Source: Acridotheres tristis (lineage: Eukaryota; Chordata; Aves; Passeriformes; Sturnidae). From it: DNA of 64,000 nt. Positions 51,614 to 62,466 of the stretch are shown here, in pieces. The DNA is taken from assembly GCA_037013685.1 (NCBI GenBank), contig CM072886.1:86062922-86126921 (forward strand), given 5' to 3'. Every line of letters starts with the position of its first letter. Within the stretch, counting starts at the first letter, position 1. The position numbers and the translations under genes are program-made. The notes beneath the pieces were generated by a model. The model did not search any database, was not told the DNA's origin, and worked only from the letters and a program-made list of their open reading frames with translations.

Positions 51614-52051
51614 TGATGCCTAGAAAGGCTGATCTGGAACAGAGACTAGACAGAGTTAAATGGACAAAATAGGTATTTATTGAAAGGCCTTAAAAGGATA
51701 CACCTTGGGCAGTGCAAGAGCTGGCTGAGGCTACATCCAGGATGAATCCAAGATGGATCCCGGTCACGAGTCTTTACACACTTCTACAAGTTTTGGTTCA
51801 CCCCCACATTCCAACCCCCAATGTCCACCCACAGCCCCAGGCTATGAAGTCTCAACCCCCTGGCTTGCTCTCTTCCCTTCACCATTGTTTATGCCTTTTG
51901 GGCACCGTTCTCCTTGATTCTATAGCTGGGAAAGGATTGCCTTGTCCAACCACCCTGTGAAGAAAACCTACTAATACTCAATATGAAGTTTCAGAGTTAC
52001 ACACTAAACATCAGAGAATCTGAAAAATATAAAAGATAAAGCCAAGGCATT
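51614..52051 (-). mobile_element. Solo LTR, copy B of an inverted LTR pair
   Basis: The reverse complement of this segment aligns end to end with the LTR at 48270-48696. It shares the TGATGCC terminus (here at 51614-51620), the block CTTGCACTGCCCAAGGTGTA, the polyadenylation context (minus-strand AATAAA at 51676-51681) and CTGAAACTTCATATT. The other terminus is degraded (GGCAT then TG instead of CA). It interrupts a CR1: CCTGG precedes it and CTGG follows it, consistent with a 5- or 6-bp target duplication. The TATA box of copy A is mutated here. About 438 bp; boundaries are good to a few bases. Confidence 0.87.
51676..51681 (-). promoter_or_regulatory. Polyadenylation signal of LTR copy B
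   Basis: TTTATT on the plus strand, AATAAA on the minus strand. It fixes the minus orientation of this LTR. Confidence 0.65.
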
Positions 52052-52716
52052 GCTGGGGGTCCTGTTCAGTGACAAACTGACCATGAGCCAGCAGTGCCCT
52101 GGCAGCCAGGAGGGCCAGCCCTGTCCTGGGGGGCATCAGGCACAGCATCACCAGCCAGGCAAGGGAGGGGATTGTCCTGCTCTGCTCTCAGCTGGGACAG
52201 CCTTGCCTCCAGTGCTGGGGGAAGTTTTTGGGTGCCACAATATAAAAAGGACATTAAACTATTAGAATGTCCAAAGCAGAGCCAAAAGGATGGTGAAGGC
52301 CTTGAGGGGAAGCTGAATGAGGAGCAGCTGAGGTCACTTGGTCTGTTCAGCCTGGAGGAGACTGAGGGAACACCTCATTGCAGTTACAAATTCCTCATGA
52401 GAGGAAGAGGAGGAGCAGGCACTGATCTCTTCTCTGTGGTGACCAGTGACAGGACCCAAGGGAATGGCCTGAAGTTGTGTCAGGGGAGGTTTAGGTTGGA
52501 TATCAGGGAAAGATTCTTTATACAGAGGGTGGTTGGGCACTGGAACTGCTCCCCAGGGGAATGGTCACAGCACCAAGGCTGTCAGAGCTGAAAAAGTGTT
52601 TGGACAGTGATCTCAGGCACATGGTGTGAGTCTTGGGGTGTCCTGTGAAGGGGCAGGAGTTGGACTTTGATGATCCTTGTGGATCCCTTCCAGTTCTGCA
52701 TATTCTGTGATTTGGG
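52052..52716 (+). mobile_element. CR1 LINE, part 2, to its 3' end
   Basis: It continues the CR1 from 51613: GGGGTCCTGTTCAGTGAC, ATGAGCCAGCAGTGCCCTGG, CTTGAGGGGAAGCTGAATGAGG, GGTCTGTTCAGCCTGGAGGAG, GGTTGGATATCAGGGAAAG, AGGCACATGGTGTGAGTC, and the 3' tail TTCTGCATATTCTGTGATTTG. Part of the frame at 52094-52591 reads as the C-terminus of the CR1 reverse-transcriptase ORF (KLNEEQLRSLGLFSLEET), but the frame shifts elsewhere. The CR1 is about 0.78 kb without the LTR. It is an inactive copy. Confidence 0.93.
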
Positions 52717-55700
52717 GAGATTTTAGTTGCAAATATTTCCTTAAGCCTTCCTTCTGGGAAGTGGCATCAACACACACGTTCTGCACAATTTGGTTTTGTC
52801 CCAACTTGGGGTAATATCTGAACATGGAAATGGTTCATCTGGCAGTGTTGAAATGGTATAGCTGGAGCAGATGTAATACCTGACCCTAACCATCTGTTTA
52901 CTTAAGGTGCTACTGAAGTATAGTGATATTTTCATTTGACATCTTCAGAAAAGTCCTTTTCATCTTCCTAATGACTTTTAACATTGTTCAAACTATTTCG
53001 GAATCATGTTTTGTAGCCCTCATAATCTCCTTAAATGTTAATATTTTAATTTTTCCCTTGATAGCTGATCTTCAAATCCACTAAAAAATCGCCTTATGTG
53101 CTTTCTTCTTTTTCTTTTAAAACTGTTTTTAAACCTTACTTTTGCATTACTTTTGTATTCCCTATTTCCATTTTTAAGGTTTTGTTTGATTCCCTAAAAT
53201 GTCAGCTCTGTTCACCTGCTTCCTACAACATCTCTTGTTTTAATTTTAATCTTGACTTTCAAGTGGGTGTTGTCTCTGAAGCTTTTTCCTTTTTTTTGTG
53301 TCCTGAGTTGCTTCTCTTGTGGAGCTGTGCAGTTAGTTGTGTTTTCAGCTTTCTATCACTTGACCTCTGCATGATCATTATTTTCACTTGGTTCCCCGTA
53401 TTTTTCATCTTCCTAATGTTTATGTTTATAAAACTGAAGTTACTTCAAAGGAAACATATTCCACCCTGTAATACAGAGGTTGAACTTCTTGTTGCTCTAT
53501 TATATTATATCTTAGGCTTTATATCAACAAAAGTAGTCAGAGTAGCAGAGCAGATAAAAGGCTAGTGGGAAAAACGTTCTCAGAAATTAAAGTTCTCTAG
53601 AACTTTCTGATAGTCAGAAGAAACCCACATATATCTATGCCAGGTCTTGCAAGTTAATGAATTCTGGGAATCTGTTATTTTGTGTTTGACAAAGGATATA
53701 AACTGCACTAGTAAATTAAACACTACATAATATCTAGAAATACTTAATTTTAGGGATCACAGATTTTAAAGGATCCATGAGGAAAGCAGCTGAGTTAGTG
53801 TTGTATATAAGTCTGTCTTACATCTGTTACCACTGGATCTTGTAACTTCTTTTAAAATATATCTTTAATTCTTCAGGTCGTTGGTCTTGAAAGAAATTGG
53901 TAAATTAAGTTTCTGTTATAAAAATAGCTTTCCTGGTACTTCCAGTGTTTGCCACTCTGAACATAACTTGACAGTTCTGGGTAGTCAGATGATGTCCAAT
54001 GCAACAGTCATAGACTGAAAGTATCCCAGACTAAGTCATTAAGTCCAAACTGGAGTCTTTCAAAACTCTTTCAAGTTTGGTTTTAATTTTTTTAAAAACT
54101 TTTTTTCCCCTAAATCAGTGACACTGGTAACTAATGTTCAACTTTTACAAGTTCTGCTCATACCATTGAGGCATACTGTGATACCTATGAGAGAAAGATG
54201 CAAAGTTCATGTAAGATAGCCAAACACTTTGATGTGACTATCTGTTGTTCACTGTGAATATTTAGGGATGTTTCTGTGTGATGCTTATTAGTGCAACATT
54301 TGAATGACACATGTACATTAATATTTTTACTTTTTTAGTCTACAGCAGAATAGATAAGTGCTATGTATTTAGTTTTGAATGAAGTGAACAGTGCAGATGA
54401 AATGAGATGCTCCAGGGCTCACAAGAAAACCCTTTGGTAGTGCTAGGAATGAAACCTTGCTCTTTCCAACTTCTGCTTCTCATGGGACACTCTTAAAACT
54501 ATATAAGCAGCACATAGGCATGTGCCCAAAGGCAGTCAGCTGTAGAAACTAAGCCTGAGGAGGTAAGAGGAGGTTGTGACCACAGGCAAGTTTTCTCTTT
54601 TAATACAGGAGAGAATTTCCTCTCTGAATTCTTCAGGACAAGTGTCAGCAACAGGAATCAACTACCTTGTTTCAGATATTGCTTCTAAGAGAATATAAAT
54701 GCTTTGTCCAAACTCACTCACAAGTTTCTGCTCATTCCCACATTTCAGGAGCTTTAAAAATCTGTCAATCACCTTGAAAGAATTTTTTCTTCCTGCTTGA
54801 TAAAACTTATTTCCTCTTCTTTCACTTAAATTGAAAAATATCGCAAGCCAAGTGGTGCATTGTGGGTGGCACAGCCATTCCTACAGCCCTGGCTTTAGCT
54901 GTGCAGATCTCCAAATGACAGTTCTCTCTCTAGAGGTTCCACAAGTCTGGTCCAGATACGCTCAGACGTGGGCAAATCACTCCTCCTTCTCTGGACACTG
55001 ACCTCAGTTCAGCAGTGCTCACAGGGAAGTCCTCCTCCTCAAACACCTGCTTCAGTTTCATTTGAAAAGTTGTCTTTATCAATGAAGCTTTATCAATTGC
55101 TTGAGCAATGATGCCTCATGTGCTCTACTCAGAATCTATTGCTTCCCTGCTGATCATGTTTAGAAAATCCAACCTTCTTGCAGAAATCAGTCTCTCCAGA
55201 AAAGAGCTAGAGACTGAAAGCAAAACATGATGGTTAACCAGCTTTCTGCTTTTTTTAAGAGAGACTGAGTTTTGCCCTGCCCAGTGTAGTTGACAAACAA
55301 GTAGGGGATATTTGTCCAAATTTTACAGGTGAATCAATAATATGACTATATTAGGAAATTATTTTAATTTGTAGAATTATGTCGTATGATCTGAATGATG
55401 CATGATGGCACATACTTCAGTAACAAAAAATATAATTAAAGTGTCTGGAGAGGAACTTCTTTGTTCTGTAGAGGAAAACAGGCAGTTGTTTGGGGGCTTA
55501 TGTTTCTCCTCTTGCATTCACAGAGGAAATCTGTTTGCATTTATCATATCTGTCTTCTTCCTGTGCATCCTTCAGGAAACATTTTTTTGAAGACTAGGAA
55601 GAAATAAAACTAAATATGGCACAATAATATCCTCTTTTAAGCTCAACACAGTAATTTATATATATTATCTAGCATATATTATTTTAAATACCAGAAAAAT

Positions 55701-58700
55701 TATACCCTAGAATGAGCTGTGCTGCACATTGAGTTTTAATCTTCTCCCTAGCAACAATCAAAAGAAACAATAAGGGCAATAAATAGTCAAATAGGGCATA
55801 AGGAATGAATAAAAATAGTGTCTCTGGGGAAACGGATCTTTAATCACTTCTCCTCTGATGTCCCTAAAATTGAAGGTTAGAACAATTAACAGTTTCAAAA
55901 TAGCCTCAGATATGGTCTTAGTCTCCAGAACAATAGGCCTTTTCTAAAATAAACATGATAATACCCAGGGGATCTTGCTGACTTCAGGAAGTTCAAAAGA
56001 CATCCATGCTCCCACACACAAAGAAGGGAGAAGCAGCAGCCTCAGGCCGTGTCTTCACTGAAAAAAAGGATGTCTTTACTCTGCGTTAAATTTACATGGT
56101 GGAGGTGTTGCTTTACTATGACAGTGGGAGCAAGACAAAGGTAGTTTTAACTTTTTCATAGGCAATTTGAGGTCATCCTTGAGCTGAGGTACAAAGACAT
56201 TCTTTAGGAGGCTCAGTAATTATTTAAAACTAGAGGTTATCTAGTTTCAAGGACTATCCTGGGTTATTTATTTAAATGCAAAATGGAAATGGTTCCCCAT
56301 ATCCATGTGAAGTCAAACCTGAATATGTTGTGCACCAGCAAGATGGCAGCAACCCTATAGGAGGAGCTAAAACTGCAGCTGCTCCACTTTTTGTGCTTAA
56401 CAGAGGTTATATTAAAATAAGTGTATCTTTTGGTGCAGGCTCAAACAGCGGGTTTTATATGTCCAAGGACCAGTCTCCAACTGAAAGGGCTGAGTGGCTG
56501 AATACATCTCTATTTGGTTAAATAAGTGGTAATCTAGGTAGCTCTCTGCTGCATTGCTCTTTGCTCTCTACACTCTCTCTGCACTCTGCCAGGGAGCTGA
56601 AGTATGTTTCAGAGGTTTGCTTCAACGCTGAAGCTCTGTTGGGAGAGCAAAATGCCATCCCCAGCAGCTCTGTTATGTAAAAGCAGCCGAGAACCAGGAC
56701 TGTGACTGAAATTTTTAAATTTTAATCTTAATTTTGCTAAATGTGAGAGCAGTAGGAGCCAACTGTTATGTATCACTATTACTTGATTGTAGAATGAGTC
56801 TAGGAAAACTAAATGTCTACATCAGTTGGCTGGCATCCCATGGCCCAAACATGAGCTACTCTCCAAGTGAACCAAGCAAACTGCAGAGTTAGAGATGTCA
56901 TTTTACCACTCTGAGTAAGTGGGACAGTGTTGTGCCTCCCAAAAGTTTGATCTTCAATCTCTCAGACTGCTCGTTTTTTGTTTTTTGTTTTTTTTCCATA
57001 AAGGCTTGTAACAGCTCACAAGAGTCAGTGGAAGTTTTGCCACTGACTTACACCAGGAGCTTTTCAAAGTCCCACTAGGGCTTACACACTTGAAAGCGAT
57101 GACTTGCAAAGTTAAATTCAAAGACAGGAGGATGCAGTTCATTCCTCATGAACAACAGCTCCAGGGCTGTTTTTTGCCTAAATGAAATATTTATTAGGTG
57201 GGTTGTGTCCTGGTCTATGGGTGGGAATTGATGCTGCAATTAACAGCACAGGTTATCTGGACTTTGGGCTTCCAGTGGGCACCAGGGAGGATAAAATTTT
57301 CAAAAGCGTACACTGGGAGCTGGGTACTAATTGCACCTTGAATATTTTTTCTGCTCGCTTCAATAATTTTTGTCTCTAACTTTTGCTTTTTTATTATTAT
57401 TTTTTTTAATTTAAAATTAAATGGGTCAGTAGAGTCATGATAACATAGTAAAAAAAAGTATTTCATGCTTATTAAGAAATAATATTGAAAGAGCATTGAC
57501 AATCACTATGGCTGCTTTCAAAACAAAAAACTTCTCGTTTCAAAGATTCTACAATTTTTGGGGATTCCTTACCCTTAAAATAATGTTGAACTAAAAAGAT
57601 TTTTTAAAGGAGAAATGCTTCCCAAAGGCAATTTTTTTATTATTATTGTAACGTGTTGTGGGTTTTTTAAGAGACTCAGAGCTTTTCAGCAGGAGAAAAA
57701 GTGTAAATAAACCCAAGAACTGTAATTTTTAGCTCATCTTTTTAGAGAATCTGCTCTCATTTGTTGTTCTAAACTCAATATAATTTTTTTTTTCTTAGTT
57801 TTTAATTTAGTCTTGCAAGTTTGCAGGAGAAAGCTGACACAGAGAGCGCTCTCCTAGACTTTGCCCGTGTAACTTGATTGATGAGTTAGCATGTGCATTT
57901 ATATTAAGAGGTGTGAGCATCAATATTTTCTGAAAAAGAGCAGTGAGGTGCAGTCAAGTGCCCTGTTGAGAGATGTTTCTTTATCTTTTATTACCCCAGA
58001 TTTACTTATTCTTATGATCATTCAATTATCACTAATTTTTGTGCATTAAGTGAAAATATTTTCTCTCCCATTTCATTGCTCATGACATTCAAATACTTGA
58101 AAATGATTTTCAAATCCCCTATGTCCATAGCTTTAATTTAACCATGCATTAATTTTTTAATCTTTACCCATAAATACAATGTCCTGTTCTTTAATAATGT
58201 ATTCCTCTTTTCTGAAAATTCCCTGTACTTTTTGTGATACACACATTTCAGAAACAGGAAGACAATATTTTAGATGTTGTCTCAGTGGTATACTCATTGG
58301 GGTATTGTTGTGTTGGAGGGAAATAATACCATGTTCCTTGTTCTACTGTAAAATGTTATCTGTCGTGTGCAGCTAAAATGAGTATTTTGTTACTTCTTTT
58401 CTTGTGCTCATGATAAAAAAAATAGATCATTGTGCTCATTGGATGCTCAGGATAAAAAATGGATCCTGCTGACAGAATCCAGCATGGTCTTCAACTGTGA
58501 GCCATTGCAACAGGGAAACTGCTCTTACCTCCACCAGTCACTGCTGAAGCAGACACACTGCACTTGTTCTTGGAGAGCTTGCTGTCCCCTAAGGATCATT
58601 TTGCCTCATTTGTCTCTGCACAAATGACTGCAAAAGAAGACAACCTGAGCCTGTATGTTAGCTGTGTGTAGATAGCTATAAAGATACAACTCTGTATCTT

Positions 58701-59189
58701 CAGGTACCTGTGCATTGAAATCTCCAATATCATCTGTGTGTCAATTGAACATCATTGATGACCCAGAGGTAAAATTTTGTGCAGTTTTCCTTCAAAGAAA
58801 TCAATTAGAAACATGTGACATGTGAACACACAATTGATTTTCCTGGTTGAATATTGTCTCCTCAGGTAGATTTTTGAAACCACAAACACACTATGCACAA
58901 CAATTTGATTTGCAATCAAATATTTATAGCTACCCTTACAGAGTTACTTTTCTGCCAGAGGTGGAAAAGAAAAGGGCACAAAATTTTACTTAAATTCGGC
59001 CTTTCTTCTCTCTTGTGAATAATTTTCAGGAAGAACTGCATTTCAGTAAACTTGTTTGTTACTAAAGATTGTGTCAGAAGCCCCTTCTGGGTATGTACTA
59101 AAGCTCTGTGGCAGTAATTTGTGTTCTGAAAAAGTGAAATTTTAAACATTTTAGTATGACTACATTGGCATGGGAATATATAAATGCTT
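52717..59189. other. Unrecognised AT-rich non-coding DNA
   Basis: No gene recognised. The 155-codon plus-strand frame at 53098-53565 is hydrophobic only because the DNA is T-rich; it has no acceptable homologue that I know. A cluster of transcription-factor-like motifs at about 57875-57960 is reported as a finding. T-rich runs occur near 56975 and 57780. Confidence 0.6.
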
Positions 59190-59909
59190 CTACAGGCTGG
59201 GGAAAGAGTGGCTTGAGAGCTGTTTGACAGAAAGGGACCTGGGTATGCTGGTTGACATTCAGCTCAATATGAGCCAGCAGTGTGCCCAGGTGGCCAAAAG
59301 GCCAGTGATATCCTGGCCTGTATGAGGAATAGTGTGGCCAGCAGGAGCAGGGAAGTGACCATCCCCCTGGTCATGGCACTGGTGAGGATGCACATCGAGT
59401 ACTGCATCCAGCTCTGGGCCCCTCACTTCAAAAAGGACATTGAGGAGCTGGAGCATGTCCAGCAAAGGGCCACAAGGTTCATGAAGGGACTAGAGGATGT
59501 TTTATGGGGAGCAGCTGAGGGACCTGGGTTTCTTTGGTCTCAGAAGAGGACACTCAGGGGACACTCATCCCCGTCTACAACTCCCTGAAAGGAGGTTGTA
59601 GTGAGGTGGAGCCAGTCTCTTCTGCCATGACTGCAGTGAGAAGACAAGAAGAAATTACCTTAAACTGAGACAGGGGAGATTCAGATTAGATATTAGGAAA
59701 AAAATTCACCATTAGGATGGTCAGGCATTGGAATGGGCATTCCAGAGATGTGGTGGAGTGACCATTCCTGAAGGTGTTTAAGAGGCATCTGGATCTGGCA
59801 CTGGGTGATGTGGTTTAGTGATTTAGGGGTTATAGTGATAGTGCTGGGTGAAAGTTGGACTTGATGATCTTAAACGTCTCTTCCAACCTTGACAACTCTA
59901 TGATTCCAT
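59190..59909 (+). mobile_element. CR1 LINE, 720-bp 3' portion, plus strand
   Basis: A continuous CR1 from CTACAGGCTGGGGAAAGAGT through AATATGAGCCAGCAGTGTGC, CTGCATCCAGCTCTGGGCCC, TTCAAAAAGGACATTGAGG and GGTTGTAGTGAGGTGG to the 3' end ACTTGATGATCTTAAACG ... ACTCTATGATTCC. It covers the C-terminal part of ORF2 and the short 3' untranslated tail. It is truncated at the 5' end and frameshifted, hence inactive. This is the best preserved uninterrupted CR1 in the window. Confidence 0.95.
59232..59588 (+). pseudogene. CR1 ORF2 (reverse transcriptase) C-terminal remnant
   Basis: The translated remnant lies inside the CR1. The first part (up to about 59297) is in one frame ([15 protein letters not shown]). 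The rest continues in another frame ([18 protein letters not shown], then HIEYCIQLWAPHFKKDIEEL and QQRATRFMKGLED). A loss of about one base near 59297-59302 explains the change of frame. The segment corresponds to the region after the catalytic core of the LINE reverse transcriptase; the catalytic YADD region and the endonuclease lie upstream and are missing. It is not functional. Confidence 0.85.
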
Positions 59910-60122
59910 GGAGCTAAGTACATCAGTGACCCAGGTCTTTGATGCACACAGAGAACTTGTCACAAATGCATTCTCTTTTGTTAGCCTTCCAGAAAACTCA
60001 GTCTTCTATTCTTCTCACTAAGCACACACTTCTTACTCTCTCTTGGAAATTATGCTTCAGCAATCAAATCTTCAAGTCTTCACCTCTTCTTTTCCTCACC
60101 TCTTTCAAAAGTCATCTTTCCC

Positions 60123-60164
60123 TCTGAATAAATGATGTTCACCTCTGAATTAATGATGTTCACC
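60123..60164 (+). repeat. Tandem duplication, two 21-bp units
   Basis: Two adjacent units of the form TCTGAAT-A/T-AATGATGTTCACC (60123-60143 and 60144-60164) differ at one position. The high identity points to a recent local duplication. Confidence 0.9.
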
Positions 60165-62435
60165 TGTCTAGCTAGCCCCACCCGAAAGTGTTCACACTTT
60201 ATTCTCCTTTTCTCCTTCATAAGTGTCATTAATCTGTAACACACAAATTCTTTGCATATGGGTTTGGAGTTGTTTAAAAAGCTAAGAGGGAAGAGGGTAA
60301 TTACAGACAGATACTGTTGAGGAAAAAATTCTTTGTCTGTGTTGCCAGAGAGCAACTCTGATACCATGCAGTAAAATCAGAGCTTTTGAGGAACTGGAGG
60401 TCTTTCCATTCAACTAATGGATTCCTATAGTCCTGTTGAAATGGTCAATGTGATGGTGCAATCAGGGTTGACAGATGCCCAGTGCCTCCCAGAGCAGTGA
60501 TTTTGTTTCATCTAAAGAGATAAAAAGCAATACTGCCTGACACAGCAAGGTCTTTGGAGCCTTTCTTAGCAGGATGCATCTTTCTACACTTTGCTCCTAA
60601 GCGCTCAGTATCCCATGGCAACCTCTTTTCTTCAGGGAGCTTTAGATTTTGACATATCATTAATACATGAGTTGAGGAAGCAAAGCTGCAAAGCTGGAGA
60701 TTGGTTCATGGATTTAGCTGAGGTAAATAGCAAGGAAATTTAAAGGCAGCCTGAAGCCAATTTTATGGTACTTCCTGTGGGATTAATACCTAAATTTGTT
60801 TGTCTGGTAATGAAGAACTGCAGGCGCAGGTAGAAATCGCAGAGGAAAAGTGTGTTTAAAAAGGAGAGCTGCAAGATAACACCAAGCACTTTTTTAAAAA
60901 CTAGTGTATTTTGAAGCACTAGCTGCTAATTGAAGAAGAGGGCTGGTGAAATTCATTCGATATGGAAGTACTGTGGCCTGCTTGACTACAGAATAGATAT
61001 TGAAAGGAAAGTGACACAACTGTGGAAAAAAAAAGCAGGGTGAAGTATAAGCTACATATATTCAAGTATACTTTGGTATATAACAGACTGACACACTTGA
61101 AATTACAACTGACTCAGTTCATCCCCTTAATTTGTTGAGTCTTTGTGTCCTGGAGGGTAGTTATTTATTTTTTGGCTGCCAGTTGCTCTAGCAGTGGGCA
61201 AAACTTAAAATAAAAATAAAAAAAAGATAATATGGGGATAACAAAGAGCAACCACTACATATGCTGACTATTATTCAGGAAGATTCACTGACTAACCTCA
61301 AACTTTAATTTCTGTCAAGCTCAGAATATGATTGACCACCAGCATCCAAACCCTTTTCCTCTGGAATGCAAAGGGCTTTGCTTAGCAAGAAAGGTGCAAG
61401 TGTCTTAGCAGTTCCACATGCTTATTCCCTGCCTATGATGGGTTATATTAATATTTGAATTATATATGGAGGAAGGATGCATGGATACAAGCATGGAACC
61501 AGATTCTTCTTTTATTTATGAGATGCAGATCTTAGTTTCCCACAAGATGCTTGCTGATTCACCTGGAGGCAATTTCTGAAGTAAGAAACAGATCAACAAA
61601 GGAATATGAGGAGATAAAACACATTCATGAATTTCATCTGCTGCTGTCTCTTGGTGCAAATTTGGAAGAATATGGCTTCAGATTTAAAATATAGTTGTTT
61701 GGGCTTGTGGGTGGAAGGAACTCAAGAAGAAACTCAAGAACTTCAAAAAGTAATACCTTGTGGAATAACTTTACATAGAATTGGTAGACATTCATTTATT
61801 CCAGAGTGGACATGAAAAGGAACCTGTATACTTCATCTGGAGAGAATAGATGACAGGTTGCATAAATACTTTACTCTTTTGTCTTATTTTACCAACCCTA
61901 ATACAAAGCAAGGTATCTGAATGCATTTTGCAAAGACAAGCTTCTTCTGCTCATATTTTATTGCAAGGACATATCTGAAGTTGCTGATCTAGTAAATCAA
62001 GCAGAAGGTCCTGCTTTGTTATTTGTGATTAATAGTTTAAAAGTAAAATGATAATTTGGATTGACATGGTAACTTCAGCTAGGAGATAGCATTAGCAAAG
62101 ACCATTCTCTCTGAATGCACTTGAGCTACAGAACATCTGAGAAACGGTAAAAATAACATTTTAAATATTGAACTTTCTAAATTAGATCTGACATTTTTCT
62201 TTAGTTCTTCAGCCTTAAATTTTATAAATGCATCTAGAAGATTCTGGGAGATAAATGTCATCATATGTTCTGATCTCTTGTCCAGTGTAATTTTCCTTAG
62301 GACAAAATAATGTTTTAGACAGTAGCACAGTTAATTTTTCCATGTCCACCCTGAAATCTCAACTTTCAGTTATTAGGGAAACATGACAGGGTGCTACTTG
62401 CTGGAGTATTCAAGAACCTTGTCCAAAAAAAACCC

Positions 62436-62466
62436 AAACAAACAAACAAAAAACAAACAAACAAAA
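62436..62466 (+). repeat. CAAA tetranucleotide repeat
   Basis: CAAACAAACAAACAAAAAAC and further CAAA units, an imperfect microsatellite, followed by more A-rich sequence. Confidence 0.85.

Noticed and set aside
48270..52051. A provirus bounded by the two LTRs
   Set aside because: The LTRs are in opposite orientation and there is no gag, pol or env sequence between them. Copy B also has its own CR1 flanks on both sides.
52094..52591. A 165-codon plus-strand frame
   Set aside because: It lies wholly within the CR1 and reads partly in the frame of the decayed reverse-transcriptase ORF, so it is part of that element and not a host gene.
53098..53565. A 155-codon hydrophobic frame that resembles a membrane protein
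   Set aside because: The hydrophobicity follows from T-rich DNA (TTT, CTT, TTC codons). There is no start context or homologue, and it matches the pattern of a chance frame.
56276..56521. An 81-codon ATG-initiated frame with a varied composition
   Set aside because: It is short and isolated and has no recognised domain, acceptor or donor pair. I could not separate it from chance.
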